The notes below the pieces were generated by a model, which saw nothing but the letters and a program-made list of their open reading frames with translations, had not been told where the DNA came from and did no database searches. Positions 1-52,428 of a stretch of 64,000 nucleotides of DNA are shown here, piece after piece (position 1 is the first letter of the stretch; each line of letters begins with the position of its first letter). Made by a program: the position numbers and the translations under genes. The stretch is taken from positions 62,001 through 126,000 of the forward strand of contig VXCM01000756.1 of NCBI GenBank assembly GCA_014773175.1, in the 5' to 3' direction. The stretch is from Lucifuga dentata (Eukaryota; Chordata; Actinopteri; Ophidiiformes; Bythitidae).

Positions 1-1055
1 AAATGTTTACACACAAGCTAAAAAAAAGATCCCATTTCTGTCTTTTCCAAGACTGTTTTAGTCAAGGAGAAACTTGGACACATTTTAAAAAATGCACAAT
101 AACTCAACAACGGTTACTAATTAATGTATACAGATTAGATACAGTCACTCTCTCATGTACATCAGCACAGGCAGGTATGCAGACAGCCGTGTGGCTATGA
201 AAAGGCCAGAATGTCTTTATAGGGAGCTCTCAGAAAAGGTTATTAGACATCAACTCCAACAGGCAGCTGTCTTCACCAATAAATGGTGCACAGGCCAAGG
301 GAGTGGGGTGGTGGGGGTCAACTCCAGGAGTGACAGGTGGACATTAGGAGTTGTCATACAGCTGAATGCAGATGGGATGGCTGCCACCACTGATATTTCA
401 AACACATCAACTGCTAACATCAACCACGTGTGTGTGTTTGTGCACGCACGCACAGTTATGTTCATGTGTATGGCTTGATAAATGACATCAATCTGTGTGC
501 ATGTGTACTGAGATTGAATCTGAAGGTCAGTTAGAATCATACACACACACACCCACACACACTGTCTGAGAGTTCTGTTCTGAATATGATATGAATATGG
601 AAGAGCTAGAGCAGAAGGCTCAGTGACACAGGGACAAGGTGATAGGAGTGGACAGGTGTGTGTGTGTGCGCGCACGCATAGACTCTTGTGTCAGCGCTTT
701 GTGCCACGACAGCAGGTGGCTAGTCAAAGGACATCAATGACCTTCTCCCCATCTCTTCCTCACCCCCTCTCCCTTTGTCTATGTCTCCAATCCCTAAGAC
801 CCAATTAATCTCACTGGGTAGTGAGGGCTCTGTCTCTGCACAAAAAATCTCAGGCACTCTCAGAAGATGGACACACACGCCCACACACAGGGGTGGTTAG
901 TTAATTCATGGACTTCTTGAGATTCTGTTTTGACAGTCTGTTGCTGAATAATGTAAATGTGCAGCATGTCATCCAAGGAGAGAAAGGCAAAGGTGAGAAA
1001 AATTGGAGAAAAAGTGTAAAAAAAAAAGAGCTAAATGTATGTTTTTATGTGCTAT
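1..1055 (-). other. diaph1: diaph1 intron after the microexon (partial)
   Basis: No FH2 exon was found on the minus strand; for example, no KKKVKEL-coding stretch is present. The segment has scattered CA/TG tracts only. Confidence 0.7.
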
Positions 1056-1061
1056 TCTTAC

Positions 1062-41300
<40,239 letters not shown>

Positions 41301-42060
41301 ATTTGTGATTTAATCCGTTTCCTCCAACTGGATGTCAAATAAACCCGTGTGGCGGTAAGAATTTTACTTACGTTGTCTCCCCACAGCCAAAGAGCAAACT
41401 GCTAATTCCCTTGGGCCTAGGCTAGTCCCCTGGCTAACTCGCCACAATTAGCACTGTGATGCTAATGATTTGGTAGGACGCCAACTAGACCGAAGGATCC
41501 CCTCGCTAAGCCGTATGTCTGTTACCAATGGAGGGAAATTCAAAGCACAGCGACAAGTCTGCGGCAAGAAAACTAATAGAACAACCTGTTGCGACTAATA
41601 AGACACTGAAGCACTAAACTCAATCGGTATTAACATGTAACACAAACAGAACGGTAACTTTGCCGATTTGTAAACTCCCCAAAGAATATGCGGTAGTAAC
41701 AGGGCTAACGTTAGCTTCAGCTAGGCTAGCTTGTCTGCTACAGTAGGTAAAGGCTCCACTGGGGAAAAAATCCACTCTCAACACTTCCACGAGTTGTTTC
41801 GGCAACAAGAACACAGACGACGGGTCGGTGTCACTGGTGACTTGGTTCGAGAGCGTCTCCTAAATCAGTTTCCATGACTACTATAAGTTGAGTTAACTTT
41901 TCGGTTAGCAGAGGAGTGAGCGTCTGTAGCGTTGCAGAAGTCTTCCTGTTCTGACAGATGGGTCGGAGCTGTGGGGGAGGGGCCTGCGCGCTGCTACTAC
42001 ACCTGAGAGGATTTGACTGACAGCTCACCTAACTTGATCGCCCGGAGCAAGAGTTTTCCT
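41301..42060 (-). promoter_or_regulatory. diaph1: diaph1 5' UTR and probable promoter region
   Basis: This segment lies upstream of the start codon. Its distal part (about 41900-42060) is more GC-rich than its surroundings and carries a GC-box-like GGGGGAGGGGCC stretch near 41971-41982 and a GCGCGC run. There is no clear TATA box. The 5' UTR next to the ATG has no upstream ATG for at least about 50 nt. The transcription start is not determined, and a short non-coding 5' exon is possible. Confidence 0.45.
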
Positions 42061-44561
42061 CTAGGGTTCCTCAGAGGTCTGTGATGGAATTCCAGAGATC
42101 TCAAGCAAAATGAGGACAAGTTTAACTACTCATATTATCACACACCAGAATGTATTAAGACTGTATGTCCATGTGGCCACACTGTTAAACTTATGGGTTT
42201 AATGAAAATGGGTACATTGGGTACAAATGGGTACATATGGGTACAGTGAAAAAAATGTTAAAATGCAAAGCACCCAGGTAATAGTCTTGTATGCGAGTTT
42301 ATGGATAATTCAGCTTTACTCTCATATGCACAATTTATGTCCAAATATGATTTGTTAGTTCCTTTTAGAGACTTTAAAGGCAACTTAAATGGTCTCCAGG
42401 AGGCAAGTTTACTATAATTGGATTAAACCTGGTAATTGCCTCATAAATACTCTGTATCTAATGAACCAACACAAATTCATTTTAATACATTTAATCCTCA
42501 TTATTAATAACTATAAAAGCCCCAGAATACCAATGTTCACAGATCCAGGCTTGTACACTAGGCTCATAAGAAATCAGTTGGTCTGAAATATAACTGGGAA
42601 CCAAACTTTTCACGCTGTACAAAAGTTCAGTATAATCTTAAAGCTGATTCTGAAACATATATGTGGTAGCCTGCAATGAGTGTTATGCATATTCTAGTTA
42701 CTCCCACCAGTAAAGCAGCATGCAGTGCATCCATATCTCCGGCTCACTGTGTGATTGTAAACAGCAGTGTGATATGTGATATTGAGACGGGTAGCCTAGA
42801 TCTATCCACATATCTAAAATGGAAAGAATAGAGCAGTTGCTGGAACTATGAGATTTTGGTATTGTGCAAGTGGTCCACAATGACTATGAATAGATGTAGG
42901 TCACAATATTAGTAAACTAATCTTCCCGGACAAAAACCTTATCAGTGACACCACAATTAATGTTGTTTACTTTTTTTCAGGAAATCCTGACCGCTTTATT
43001 AATTGTCCGAAATAATGGATCAAAAAGTCAGTCAACAGCCTGGACCAAGATATAATCAGCGTTAGGATGCCACCAAGTGGTACAGATGCAAAGTGCAGGT
43101 GCTGGTGCCGAGTCAATAGTAATGGGCTATTTTTTGAACTCATCTCTAAAATGATTTCTGCACATTTTGATAAATAAACAAGTAAATAAATAAATAAACT
43201 AAATTAAAACCCTGTTGGCACTGGGTAACAATTGGGGTTATATAAAGAGAAACTTAACGTTTAATCTTGTTTTATATACGAGGCAACTTCAGCAGCATGG
43301 CTTTGTCTTGTTAAATTGTTTTTTTGTTTGTTTGTTTGTTTGTTTTAAAATAACACCTTCAATTGTAACACGCCGGGTAATTGTCTGTCCTCTTCTTGCA
43401 ATGTGTGATTCTCAGTCACAAACAATTTGGATTGCCACAGAATTAGGGTGTTCTATCTGAGTGGTATTCAACATGTTAGATGAGCATTCACAGTGGAGCC
43501 ATTCAGTGAAAACTGAATGGCATTTGGCCATTTATAATTTGGCCTAATATTTGAAATGTTGTATCTTTTTTCTCTCTCTTCCCGAACATCCACACATCAA
43601 CACACGTGTACAACCTCACATTCACTCAACATACACATGCAGAGGATTACATTTTCTGTCTTAGCATGTGAGAGATATTTCCCAGCAAAAAGATTGGAGA
43701 GGATTTGAGCATCATCTGCGGCTCTGTAACCGACAACGTTTGCTTTATCGCACATTCATCACGTACTTGAGCCTCAAGTCTTCATTCTTCTTGATATTAC
43801 CGTCATAAATTGAGGCCGTGAGGCTAATTAAAAGTGAAAGTGCATGATAAGGCTACATGGCTCTCTGTTGATAAATGGTTAGCCCTTTACGTCATCATGC
43901 TCACCACTCACACACCTGTCAAACGAAAAGACGTCCAGGTAAAAGTGTATTTGAATATCTTTATGTAAAGACATACGTCTGCAGTATGTCATTTAATCAT
44001 CGGGTTACAAGAGGAGAAACTTCACCATTCCAAGACAGGACACTTAAGGTACACTGATACAAAATATGTACAATCAACTGTAATCGTTGTATGGTGATAA
44101 CTGTAACTGTACATCAGAAACCCAACTGGTTCTTGTCAGAGCAAATTTGTTAGGAATATGGATTAATAAATGGTTGAGAGTATACTAAGAAAAGATGTCA
44201 CCTCCACAATGCAGTGTGGGGACTGGGGGGNGGGGGGGGGGGGTCTTGAAAGGGTTGTGGGGCATGATGGATTATTTCATGCCGCATATCATTCTTTAAA
44301 AAATTAGTCACAAATATGATCGAGTTTCACTATAATTATCTTCCCACCTGCAGTAGAGCTACACAAAGACACCTTCTCTAATGGCCGCCCAGGGTTTTTT
44401 TTAAAGTGCTATGGATGTACTTGAAGTCATAAAGTTAGGAACCTCTGGCATAAACTAGGTCCCGACTAAGAATCCAGTATTATTGAGATCAACCGGTGTG
44501 CCCAAGTGCAGCAATAATTCAGGGGTCCCACTTCATCCTGAGACCAGACCGGACTCCAGCC
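42061..44561. other. Spacer between diaph1 and smim32
   Basis: AT-rich with TAAA (about 43180-43198) and TTTG (about 43325-43345) runs and a poly-G with N at 44231. It should include the smim32 3' UTR, but no clear AATAAA was found on the minus strand. Confidence 0.7.
42208..42246. repeat. Short tandem repeat of (A)TGGGTACA
   Basis: Four imperfect copies of ATGGGTACA with variable spacers, upstream of diaph1. Confidence 0.8.
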
Positions 44562-44906
44562 TTACTTGTAGGAGGTTCTGGCCTCTCTAAGCGACCTGTC
44601 ATATGGCATGGAGGCAAAGAAAGAGTTCCGGAGCTGGCAGTTGATGAAGAATACAATGAGAAGCACCAACAGGAAGAGCAGCAGGCACATGACGATGTAC
44701 GTGACCAGGTCCGGTTTGTGGAGCTCGCCCTCCCGTAGACCTCCTCCTCCTCCCCTCCCCGTGGTGGGTCTGAGGAGTGCGGCCACGCTCACGGAGCCGC
44801 CGTGGGAGGCGTTCAATGAGGCAGGGGCATGCGTGGAAGACTGGGCCATGAGCACTAGGTCGAAGTCCGGGGTGTCGGTGGAGTTGAGGAGGATCTGCCT
44901 CAGCAT
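44562..44906 (-). CDS. smim32: SMIM32-like small single-pass membrane protein (114 aa)
   Basis: This is one intact coding exon. Residues about 68-89 form a strong hydrophobic membrane span (TYIVMCLLLFLLVLLIVFF). It is preceded by HKPDL and followed by a conserved-looking tail, CQLRNSFFASMPYDRSLREA. From memory, human SMIM32 has the same plan: an N-glycosylation sequon near the start, KPDL.TY before the span, then CQLR.S.FA..P.DRSLR.AR. The fish protein has sequons at residues 8-10 and 32-34 and a glycine/arginine-rich stretch at about 46-60. The basic tail after the span suggests N-terminus out, C-terminus in. The ATG at 44904-44906 fits the human start. Function is unknown. The neighbouring trpc7 supports the identity. 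Confidence 0.75.
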   Translation of the reverse strand: MLRQILLNSTDTPDFDLVLMAQSSTHAPASLNASHGGSVSVAALLRPTTGRGGGGGLREGELHKPDLVTYIVMCLLLFLLVLLIVFFINCQLRNSFFASMPYDRSLREARTSYK

Positions 44907-44940
44907 GGCGCTCCGTGGGCTCCCCGGCTGCGTCGGTTGG

Positions 44941-45299
44941 CTGGAAGGATGAAAGATGAAAGACGTGAAAAAGGTGATTTAGGCATTGACAGCCGTGTTT
45001 TATACCCCCTTGTACGACGAGAGAGAGAAAAGAAAAGAAAATTCCCTACATGATAGAAGCCCAAATTATACCATGGGACATAAAAATGCCATCATAAGGT
45101 CACATAAACTAAATCGAGATAATCTGATAAAGAAAAAGCGAAGTGGGGTCACTGTTCCGCGGACAACATACATTACAAATACAAATGACATGATTTCGAT
45201 TTCGCATTGAGGTGCGTTCCACTGGCGAGACAACATTAAAAAAAAAAAAAAAAAAAAAAAACTTTATGGCGCACAGGTTTTTATGAGGGAATGACTTAC
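44941..45299 (-). other. smim32: Candidate smim32 5' intron
   Basis: Bounded by donor GTAAGT and acceptor CCTTCCAG. Contains an A run at about 45238-45261. Confidence 0.45.
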
Positions 45300-45752
45300 T
45301 TTGGTATGAGCTGCGAAGAGTTCCGCAGAAAAGGCAAAATCCCGGCTCTGCATTCCTTGATGTCCCCAGCTATGTCCGCTCCAACCCCGGCGAGGACGCG
45401 CGGTGGAGACGCGGCGGCAAGGTGCCTTCAAATCCGCTGCGACCACAGTCCTTATGTTGCCGGGTGTGATATTAGCACATTGTCTACGAACGCATTGAAC
45501 CAACCCATGTTTCAGCGCAAAACAAGGTCCCAAAACAGAACACAGATCCAATTTCCACTTGTTGACGTAGAATTCCAAATTGCGATAATGTTCAAGGTTG
45601 GCTTACCGTTCTGTGTCGAAATCCAAATGACTCTCGGGTCGAGCAGAGGTGGTGAAGTTCAGCGGCGACCATCGTCGCGCACACGTCCACCGGTGTGTCG
45701 CGGTGCGCAGGATCAGAATAGCTTTTGTGCTCATAGGAGCAAAAGAACGTCA
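45300..45752 (-). other. smim32: Probable non-coding 5' exon of smim32
   Basis: A consensus donor GTAAGT (45294-45299) would join to the acceptor CCTTCCAG just upstream of 44940, giving a 359-nt intron. The exon body is CpG-rich (about 45340-45730). The upstream limit is a guess from a TATA-like GGATAAAAG at about 45779-45787, some 30 nt before 45752. No coding is required here. Confidence 0.4.
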
Positions 45753-45774
45753 GATCACCCGCTCAGTCATCCTG

Positions 45775-45792
45775 CATCCTCTTTTATCCAGG
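45775..45792 (-). promoter_or_regulatory. smim32: TATA-like element of smim32
   Basis: The minus strand reads GGATAAAAGAGG just upstream of a CpG-rich candidate first exon. Its position is suitable for a core promoter, but this is motif evidence only. Confidence 0.3.
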
Positions 45793-45979
45793 TGTCCAGG
45801 GCTTAACGCGTCAGACAGACAGATACCCTGCCAGCCATGACGCGATTAACCATCCATGATGATGCAGATTGGACCAAAAAAAAAAGAGGGAATGAAAGAG
45901 GACAAAACCATTCAAGAACACCAGCGTACTCGACTAAACAGTTTAACAACCTCACCATGGTTTTGTGTGTGTGTTGTGG

Positions 45980-45980
<1 letters not shown>

Positions 45981-46027
<47 letters not shown>
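45981..46027. repeat. GA microsatellite upstream of smim32
   Basis: GGGAGAGAGAG type, pure for about 45 bp, some 200 bp upstream of the candidate smim32 TATA-like site. Confidence 0.95.
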
Positions 46028-46030
<3 letters not shown>

Positions 46031-46132
46031 TGATAAGCAGAGGGTAAAGAGGGTGAAACGAGGCATGAAAAGAGAACAAGAGCCATTTCTGGGCAAGTGG
46101 GGAATGTATCACATTGGGGTGATGAGAGAATG

Positions 46133-46134
<2 letters not shown>

Positions 46135-46185
<51 letters not shown>

Positions 46186-46191
46186 CGCGTG
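46135..46191. repeat. TG repeat ending in GCGCGCGCGC
   Basis: Alternating purine-pyrimidine tract, (TG)n then (CG)n, a potential Z-DNA former, upstream of smim32. Confidence 0.95.
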
Positions 46192-46559
46192 TGGTCTAGT
46201 GGGACTCACTTTTTAATGTTTACTAGGTAGAATATTAAAGTGCCTGACTCCTTGCGCAGGATCAGAATCCCACCCCACTTTAGTGTCATTTTCTTGGTTA
46301 GGATTTTGATTAAAGAGCAAAATGTGCATGTATATCGCACAATCACCTCAAATGTTCCTGCTCTCAGTGGCTTGACATTGGTGCTAAACACAAAGTGAAA
46401 AAGAAAAACTGGAACCCAGTTGTTCAAGCATTATGTATTGGACTTGAACATACATACAAAGGGCCAGACTCTATAAAGCTCCACCGATCCATTTCATATT
46501 CATCTGCACCTGTTCTGTCACAACAGAATGGCTGGCAGACATAGAGCAAGGGCAGAGGG

Positions 46560-46562
<3 letters not shown>

Positions 46563-46621
<59 letters not shown>
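46563..46621. repeat. CA microsatellite
   Basis: Pure CA run of about 58 bp, upstream of smim32. Confidence 0.95.
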
Positions 46622-46623
<2 letters not shown>

Positions 46624-47518
46624 CTGAAGAAAAGTTTGAGGTAAACTAGTCTACAAATACCTAGTGGTTTCTCAGTCCCACATCAACTTTATATATTCAA
46701 CGTTAAAGAGGATTACAGCGAAGTAGAGTTTGCTGGAATGTTCAGGTCGCATGGGAAATCTAAAAACAGCCCAAAGCCTTGTTTACATATGTGGAGGGAC
46801 AGCAATAATTTTAATGGCTAAGGAGATTACTGTTTATTATTGCTTTTTGGATGTCACACTCATTCCCCTTTGCTACAGGCTTACCAACCTCATCCCATCA
46901 TTTGCATGCACACACACACTTTTCACATAAATACACAGAGCAGACGTGCAGTGACAAAGCCGTGAAGACATAAACAAAATTTGACCTGTTTTGCCAAAGT
47001 CTGCAGTACCTTTGAGTGGTAATCAGCTTTACCAGCCAGACCTTAAACACACATCTCACACATTATCATCAAGTGAGCTGATTTGGTTGAAAGAGGGGGA
47101 GGGGGGGAGGGTGGATGTCATATACCATGACATATATGTTGAATGATGCCTTACTCCATGGCTAATTGACTCAGTTATCAGGCTTAGCTCATTATGTGTG
47201 ACCAATGACAATGGAATTTTGATGAGGAATGCTATATTGTAATTCCTGACCACAATAGATGTAGTCATGGTCTCAGCTATTATGATTCCGCTATAAATTC
47301 CGATATAAATAGATTCCGATATAAACATACTATACACCACACACACTTCACATCTATTTTTCACTCATTCACTTTTTCACTCCTCTTTAAGTCTAAGTTT
47401 GTCTTTACCTTGTTAATTCCCTCATGCCACTCTTACATTTCTCTGTTGAGTGTGGTCTACTTCTGTCACTCCAACTGCATCTATTCCTTTCTTCCCTCTC
47501 TCTCTCTTTCTCTCTCTC

Positions 47519-47549
47519 CCCCCCCCCCCCCCNCCCCCCCCCCCCCCCT
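47519..47549. repeat. Poly-C run with N at 47533
   Basis: Homopolymer interrupted by a single N, preceded by CT repeats. Probable contig join. Confidence 0.95.
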
Positions 47550-48352
47550 CCTATTTCTTAATCTTAATTCTTTTAATCCATGAAAAAAGGGGGGAAAAAG
47601 ACAACTCATCCATGAAGGAGGTACAACTGAAAGTGTAGAGATAAACAAGAAAACTACTTGTTTTTGGACCCTTTCAAAGTTAATCATGCTGTTTTATAGC
47701 ACAAGACAAAGACAGAAGTGCTTAAAAGAAGCTTAATGTTCATGCTGATGAGACATAAAGAAAATGGTAGACAGACACACATTAACACTCACACAGGGAA
47801 AAAACACAGGGACAAACATACACACACAGTCAGCTAACTGCAGAATTAGGTCTGCACACAGGTTGTGATTTAATGACTCTATTTCTATTTTTGTCCAGGA
47901 GGAAAATAACCATTATTCACAAAATCTTCCCTCAGAGCCTTCTGCCAATTAAGTTTCAGTCACTTGAAATCATGTATTGTCAAGTAAAGATAAACACAAA
48001 ACAGGCACTAAGGAAGTGGTGGTAATCTGCATGCAGAGCTTTGCTCAGCTCTTGTGGCTAATACGCTTGAGATAAAATTGCTTCTGTTTATTGGGTTTTG
48101 TTTATTTTGCTCCACAAAAGAATAATAGCATTTGCTGCTTTCCTCAGCATGAGTCGCATCCACAGTGCAGTGGGTTGTGCAGTCATTCCCCAACACAGGC
48201 AGGAGTCCAACAGTCTCCCAAATACACTGTCTGCAGAGACTGCACCTCTTTGCTTTTCATTGATTTACTGACAGGCAATGTAATAAAAACAAGTAGACCA
48301 AAGCTCCAAAAAAATATGACCAATATTCCCCCTTTTTCTACATATTGCGTCT

Positions 48353-48356
<4 letters not shown>

Positions 48357-48388
<32 letters not shown>

Positions 48389-48389
48389 N

Positions 48390-48431
<42 letters not shown>
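48357..48431. repeat. CT run, N (48389), CA run
   Basis: Two simple repeats joined at a single N. The junction may be artificial. Confidence 0.95.
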
Positions 48432-48434
<3 letters not shown>

Positions 48435-49088
48435 CAAACACACATACAAAACAAAGACAAATACAATCACTAATGGCTACAGAAGCAGCTTGGACTCCTT
48501 TATCAGTTCTGTCAACACATTTCCATTTTCTCTGACTGCTTTCCAAAAAGAATGTTAAACAAACAAAAAATGTGACACACAACTGCCTCCCCGCTCTCAT
48601 TTTCTGTAATTGTGTTGATTTTCCTCTAACCATCTCCTCTTTAACCTCTGTGCAAGAAACCAGCTGGTAAAATAGGATTTCTCTCTGCCAGCACATCAAA
48701 CACCCCCACCAGCAGAAATTAGATGCTCTGCAATTAGTCACTTGATTATCTTGCCAGAACACCAAACACCATTTCTAATCTCAAGCAGGAATACAAGGAG
48801 AGGCATTTACTTTCTTTGGCAATCAAAATGACAAATGGATACTTGAAATGAGTACAGCTGTCATGTCAAAAAAAAAAAAAAAAANAAAAAAAAAAAAAAA
48901 AATTCTTTTGACATCTTATACAAATGAATGCTTCCCAATTTTGACAAAGAGGGTGAGTAAAATAGAGTTTGGCTGCAGATGTATAGTTGTGGTTGCGAAG
49001 CAGTCCACAGCAATGAGTGTCAACTCAAGTTTCAATTGGTTTGAAGGGTCAAATATATATATATATAAATTCTAAACAATTTTTTATT

Positions 49089-49641
49089 TACCATATATAC
49101 TTGAGTATAAGCTGAGTTTTGTTTTTTAACCAAATTTCACAACTCAAATTGGGGGGTCAGCTTATACACGAGTAATTCAAATCTGATCCCAGAGAACAAA
49201 ATTTCCAGAGGTAGAAATACTACCCATTACCACTACCCATGGAAAATAGTTTAAATCATACCTTAGAATGATGTATTTCCTGACTAAACATCTTATCCAG
49301 CACATTTTGTGGTGGCCAGTAAGCCGTGATCTGTCAGTTATGGTAATCAGCTGCTGAAATAAATATCATGTTTACCAGTATGTGCATTATTTTCAGAAAA
49401 TCACAGGAATACTATGACAATACCCAGAAAACAGGTAATTTGCTAAACAAATNATTTTCAGAAAATCACAGGAATACTATGACAATACCCAGAAAACAGG
49501 TAATTTGCTAAACAAATAAGTTGATGGAACAACATCAGGGGGTTGGCTTATATGCGGGTTTCTTTAAACATCTAAATTTGCAGGTCAAAACCGGGGGTCG
49601 GCTTAGAGTCGAGATCGGCTTATAGTTGAGTATACACTGTA
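49089..49641. mobile_element. MITE-like element, copy 3 (opposite orientation to copy 1)
   Basis: It starts TACCATATATACTTGAGTAT and ends GTTGAGTATACACTGTA. The interior shares AAATCATACCTTAGAATGA and the CAGAAAATCACAGGAATACT block with copy 1, on the opposite strand. It holds one assembly duplication. It has no LINE insert, so it marks where the insert in copy 1 lies. Confidence 0.7.
49389..49517. repeat. Assembly duplication around single N (64 bp)
   Basis: 49389-49452 is repeated at 49454-49517, with N at 49453, inside MITE-like copy 3. Confidence 0.88.
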
Positions 49642-52428
49642 CTTTCTAATTTAGTTATTTATTTATTCCATTTATATTTCAGTAATATACTGTGATCATC
49701 AAGGGCAGCACAGGATATCAAATGATTATGTGTGTGTGTAACTGTGATGAAAATTTAAGAGATAAACTTTCGTTCTTTAATTTTTGACAATTTTGGTATA
49801 TTTCAGTCTCAGCACATGTACAGTATGTTACTAACTGTCGTATGCTATATAATTCTCTTTTCTTTTCTGTTATTTCTGTGTTTATAAACTAGGCTCAGAT
49901 ATCAGTGCAAGTCAAGTGGCCTCTCAGCTGCATAGCAGATAAAGGACATTCAGCTGGCATTGAGTCACTTCAGTATTTCAAAGTGGGATTGGAGGACAGT
50001 AAACAAAGGGCGGAGCAGAGGAGCCTCAGTCAGCTCCTCTGTCTGCTTTCATTTGATCTGCATTTCAAATGTGAATAATGTCAGGAAGGTTGTGCACAGG
50101 ATCCGTGAAAGAGGGTTTGTGGAAAGGAGGCAGCGCCCCAGCTAAATTGGTGCATGACTGAGTCCACGTGTGGAAATGGTTGAGGATGGGGTGAGGAGGG
50201 GTCCCTGCTCCAGTGAGCCATGCGACAAAGGTTTGCCCTGGACCTTATCCAAGGTGTTAGCATGCAGGGTTCTGCCTCTCACTCAAAACACCAACAAATA
50301 AATGGAGAGGATGGAAAGAGGAAGGAGGGAGGACAGGAGGAGGTGTGGATTGGAAGAAAGGGAGGAGGAAGAGTGTGAGGATGAGGAGAATTAGGGGAAG
50401 TGAGGGAAGGCAACATAACACATCAAGGGGTAAGTAACAGAAACAGTGCCCATTTCAGGATCTTTGATGCGACCATCAGTATGTGTATGTGTGTGTGTGT
50501 GCATTTGTGTGTGTTGTTTTTAGGGTCACTTAGGTCACAACCAACTCTGATTCAGACAAAACTACTGACAAAGAGGCTTATAGCTGTGAACAGAAACAAA
50601 GAGATGCTGGCAGACTGAGAAGAAAAGAGATAAACACTGAGATAAACAGAAAACAACAGATAGGAGACGGAAAAAAGAGATGGTGAACAAACAGAGTGAA
50701 TAGCAGAGTGACTGAGAAAGAACCATCACAAAGCAGAACAAAAGCAAAGTGAGTCAGAAGATGAATGCAGCAGCTATGGCTCATCCATAAAAGGCAAACT
50801 ATGTTGTAGGTACATAAATACACTGAGGGGAAATGTTGCCGTATATTACGAGCAGCAATACTGGGGTTGTTATAAACATTACTTCCTGTCTCATTCGCTT
50901 TCATAGTCACATATGACACTCATAGAGAGCAAATGGGAGACTGTTTACTTGCCAGAAACTGTTGTAGCACTCATCCTTCTTCACACTGCTGTAAGAGACG
51001 AACACATAAAAAGACAGACAATATTTAAAAATGACTACAATGATCAAGATTCTGCTGAAATTAAAGACCATGCTGAAGATGGACATGACAAGAAGCGTTA
51101 TGGCATTGACGTCATATTGATGATGGCTGAATGGACACTGGAGATAATGATGGTAAGTGTGTGCCAAGAAAAATAAGGTGAAAGTGTGTCTTGTGTTAAT
51201 TACAGGATAATCATTTTGTGTTTTTGGAGACTCAGAGACAATATATACTGTACCGGAATTCTGAAGTAGGACAAGACTGGTGATTTTTCATGTTTGAACC
51301 CAAGTTCAGGCATGGCAGTGGGAATTATGAGCGACCTAATACCTGAGTATATTGTCATTCTTCAGCACAATGTCTCAAGCCTCACAGCTCAGTTGAGCCA
51401 CCTGGAGGGCTTGTCAATGACTTGTCATATCAATCCCACAATCCATCTTGAACTTGCGCTTTGTGGCTTTGAAAAACACTCAACAGACCATTCCATACTA
51501 ATAGCTCCATGATACCCTCACCATCTACCACCTCCATCAGACCTCTGACTGCTCCAGAAATTAGATATTGGCATTGAGGGTGATTTACAGTATAAAAGAA
51601 GCCTCAGTGTATGGCTATGTGTCGTTTACAGGTTGTTGTTTCAGAATAGGTTCAAATGTATTGCACCAAGTTAGATGATACAATGGCAAGAAAAAGTTAT
51701 TAAATCCTTCTGAATGACCTGGATTTCTACATAATTATTTATCAAATGTGGCCTGATCTAATGCTTCATTCATTATACCTTGGAAGTGGGAAGCCATAAC
51801 TCACAACTTGCGTCATTTACAGACACCTGAAAATTTTTTTTATTTTGCTTAGTCTGTCGGACCAAAAGAAGCTACATTTGAACATTTATGAGCTATTTAC
51901 TTTGTCAAAACAGTGACTGTATTATCTTTGTGATATGTTATATTAATTTATATATAAAGAAAATTACTGTTTACAGTGTGAGCAGCCATCAAATTTACAT
52001 CAATACTGAATTCGGAGTTGATAAACTTTCTCTGACTTTATGTAATTCTGAGTTGAGGGAGCATTTTCTTTGACTTTCTCCTGTCAGACATTGGACATTC
52101 TGAGGCGTGAGTCTAAGTCAAACACTGCATAAACCATAAAAATAGACAAACATAAATGTACTTGTTAATCTCAGTACTGAATACAGCATTTAAACCTTCA
52201 CATCATAGGTTTAACAATGACTGACCCCTGAACTGATCTTAGAAGAAGATGGAAAAAGCTAAAAAAAAAAAAAAAAAAANAAAAAAAAAAAAAAAAAGAA
52301 AAAAAAAGAAAAAAAAAACCACTTCCAAAGACCTGACTGTTAATTATTCCATAGTAAGACAAAACATTTTCTACAAATGTTACAAGTGAGATAAATTAGA
52401 TTGTTGCTACTGTCCGTAGGAGTGACTA

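Noticed and set aside
250..675. 141-codon open frame on the minus strand near the left edge
   Set aside because: Made of CA/TG-repeat-driven residues with no formin similarity or splice context. It lies inside an intron.
44608..44952. Plus-strand open frame opposite smim32
   Set aside because: Antisense of the smim32 coding exon. The minus frame has the membrane span and family tail.
45291..45806. 171-codon plus-strand open frame in CpG-rich DNA
   Set aside because: Stop-poor because of GC content, with no recognised domain. The region fits a 5' non-coding exon and promoter of smim32 better.
45837..46209. Open frames coding runs of RE, SL, TH or VC
   Set aside because: Translations of GA, CT, CA or GT microsatellites. 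The same applies to many other short frames in the window.
50913..51176. Plus-strand open frame with charged residues (HIKRQTIFKNDYNDQDSAEI)
   Set aside because: Single isolated frame in repeat-rich spacer with no family match or splice context.
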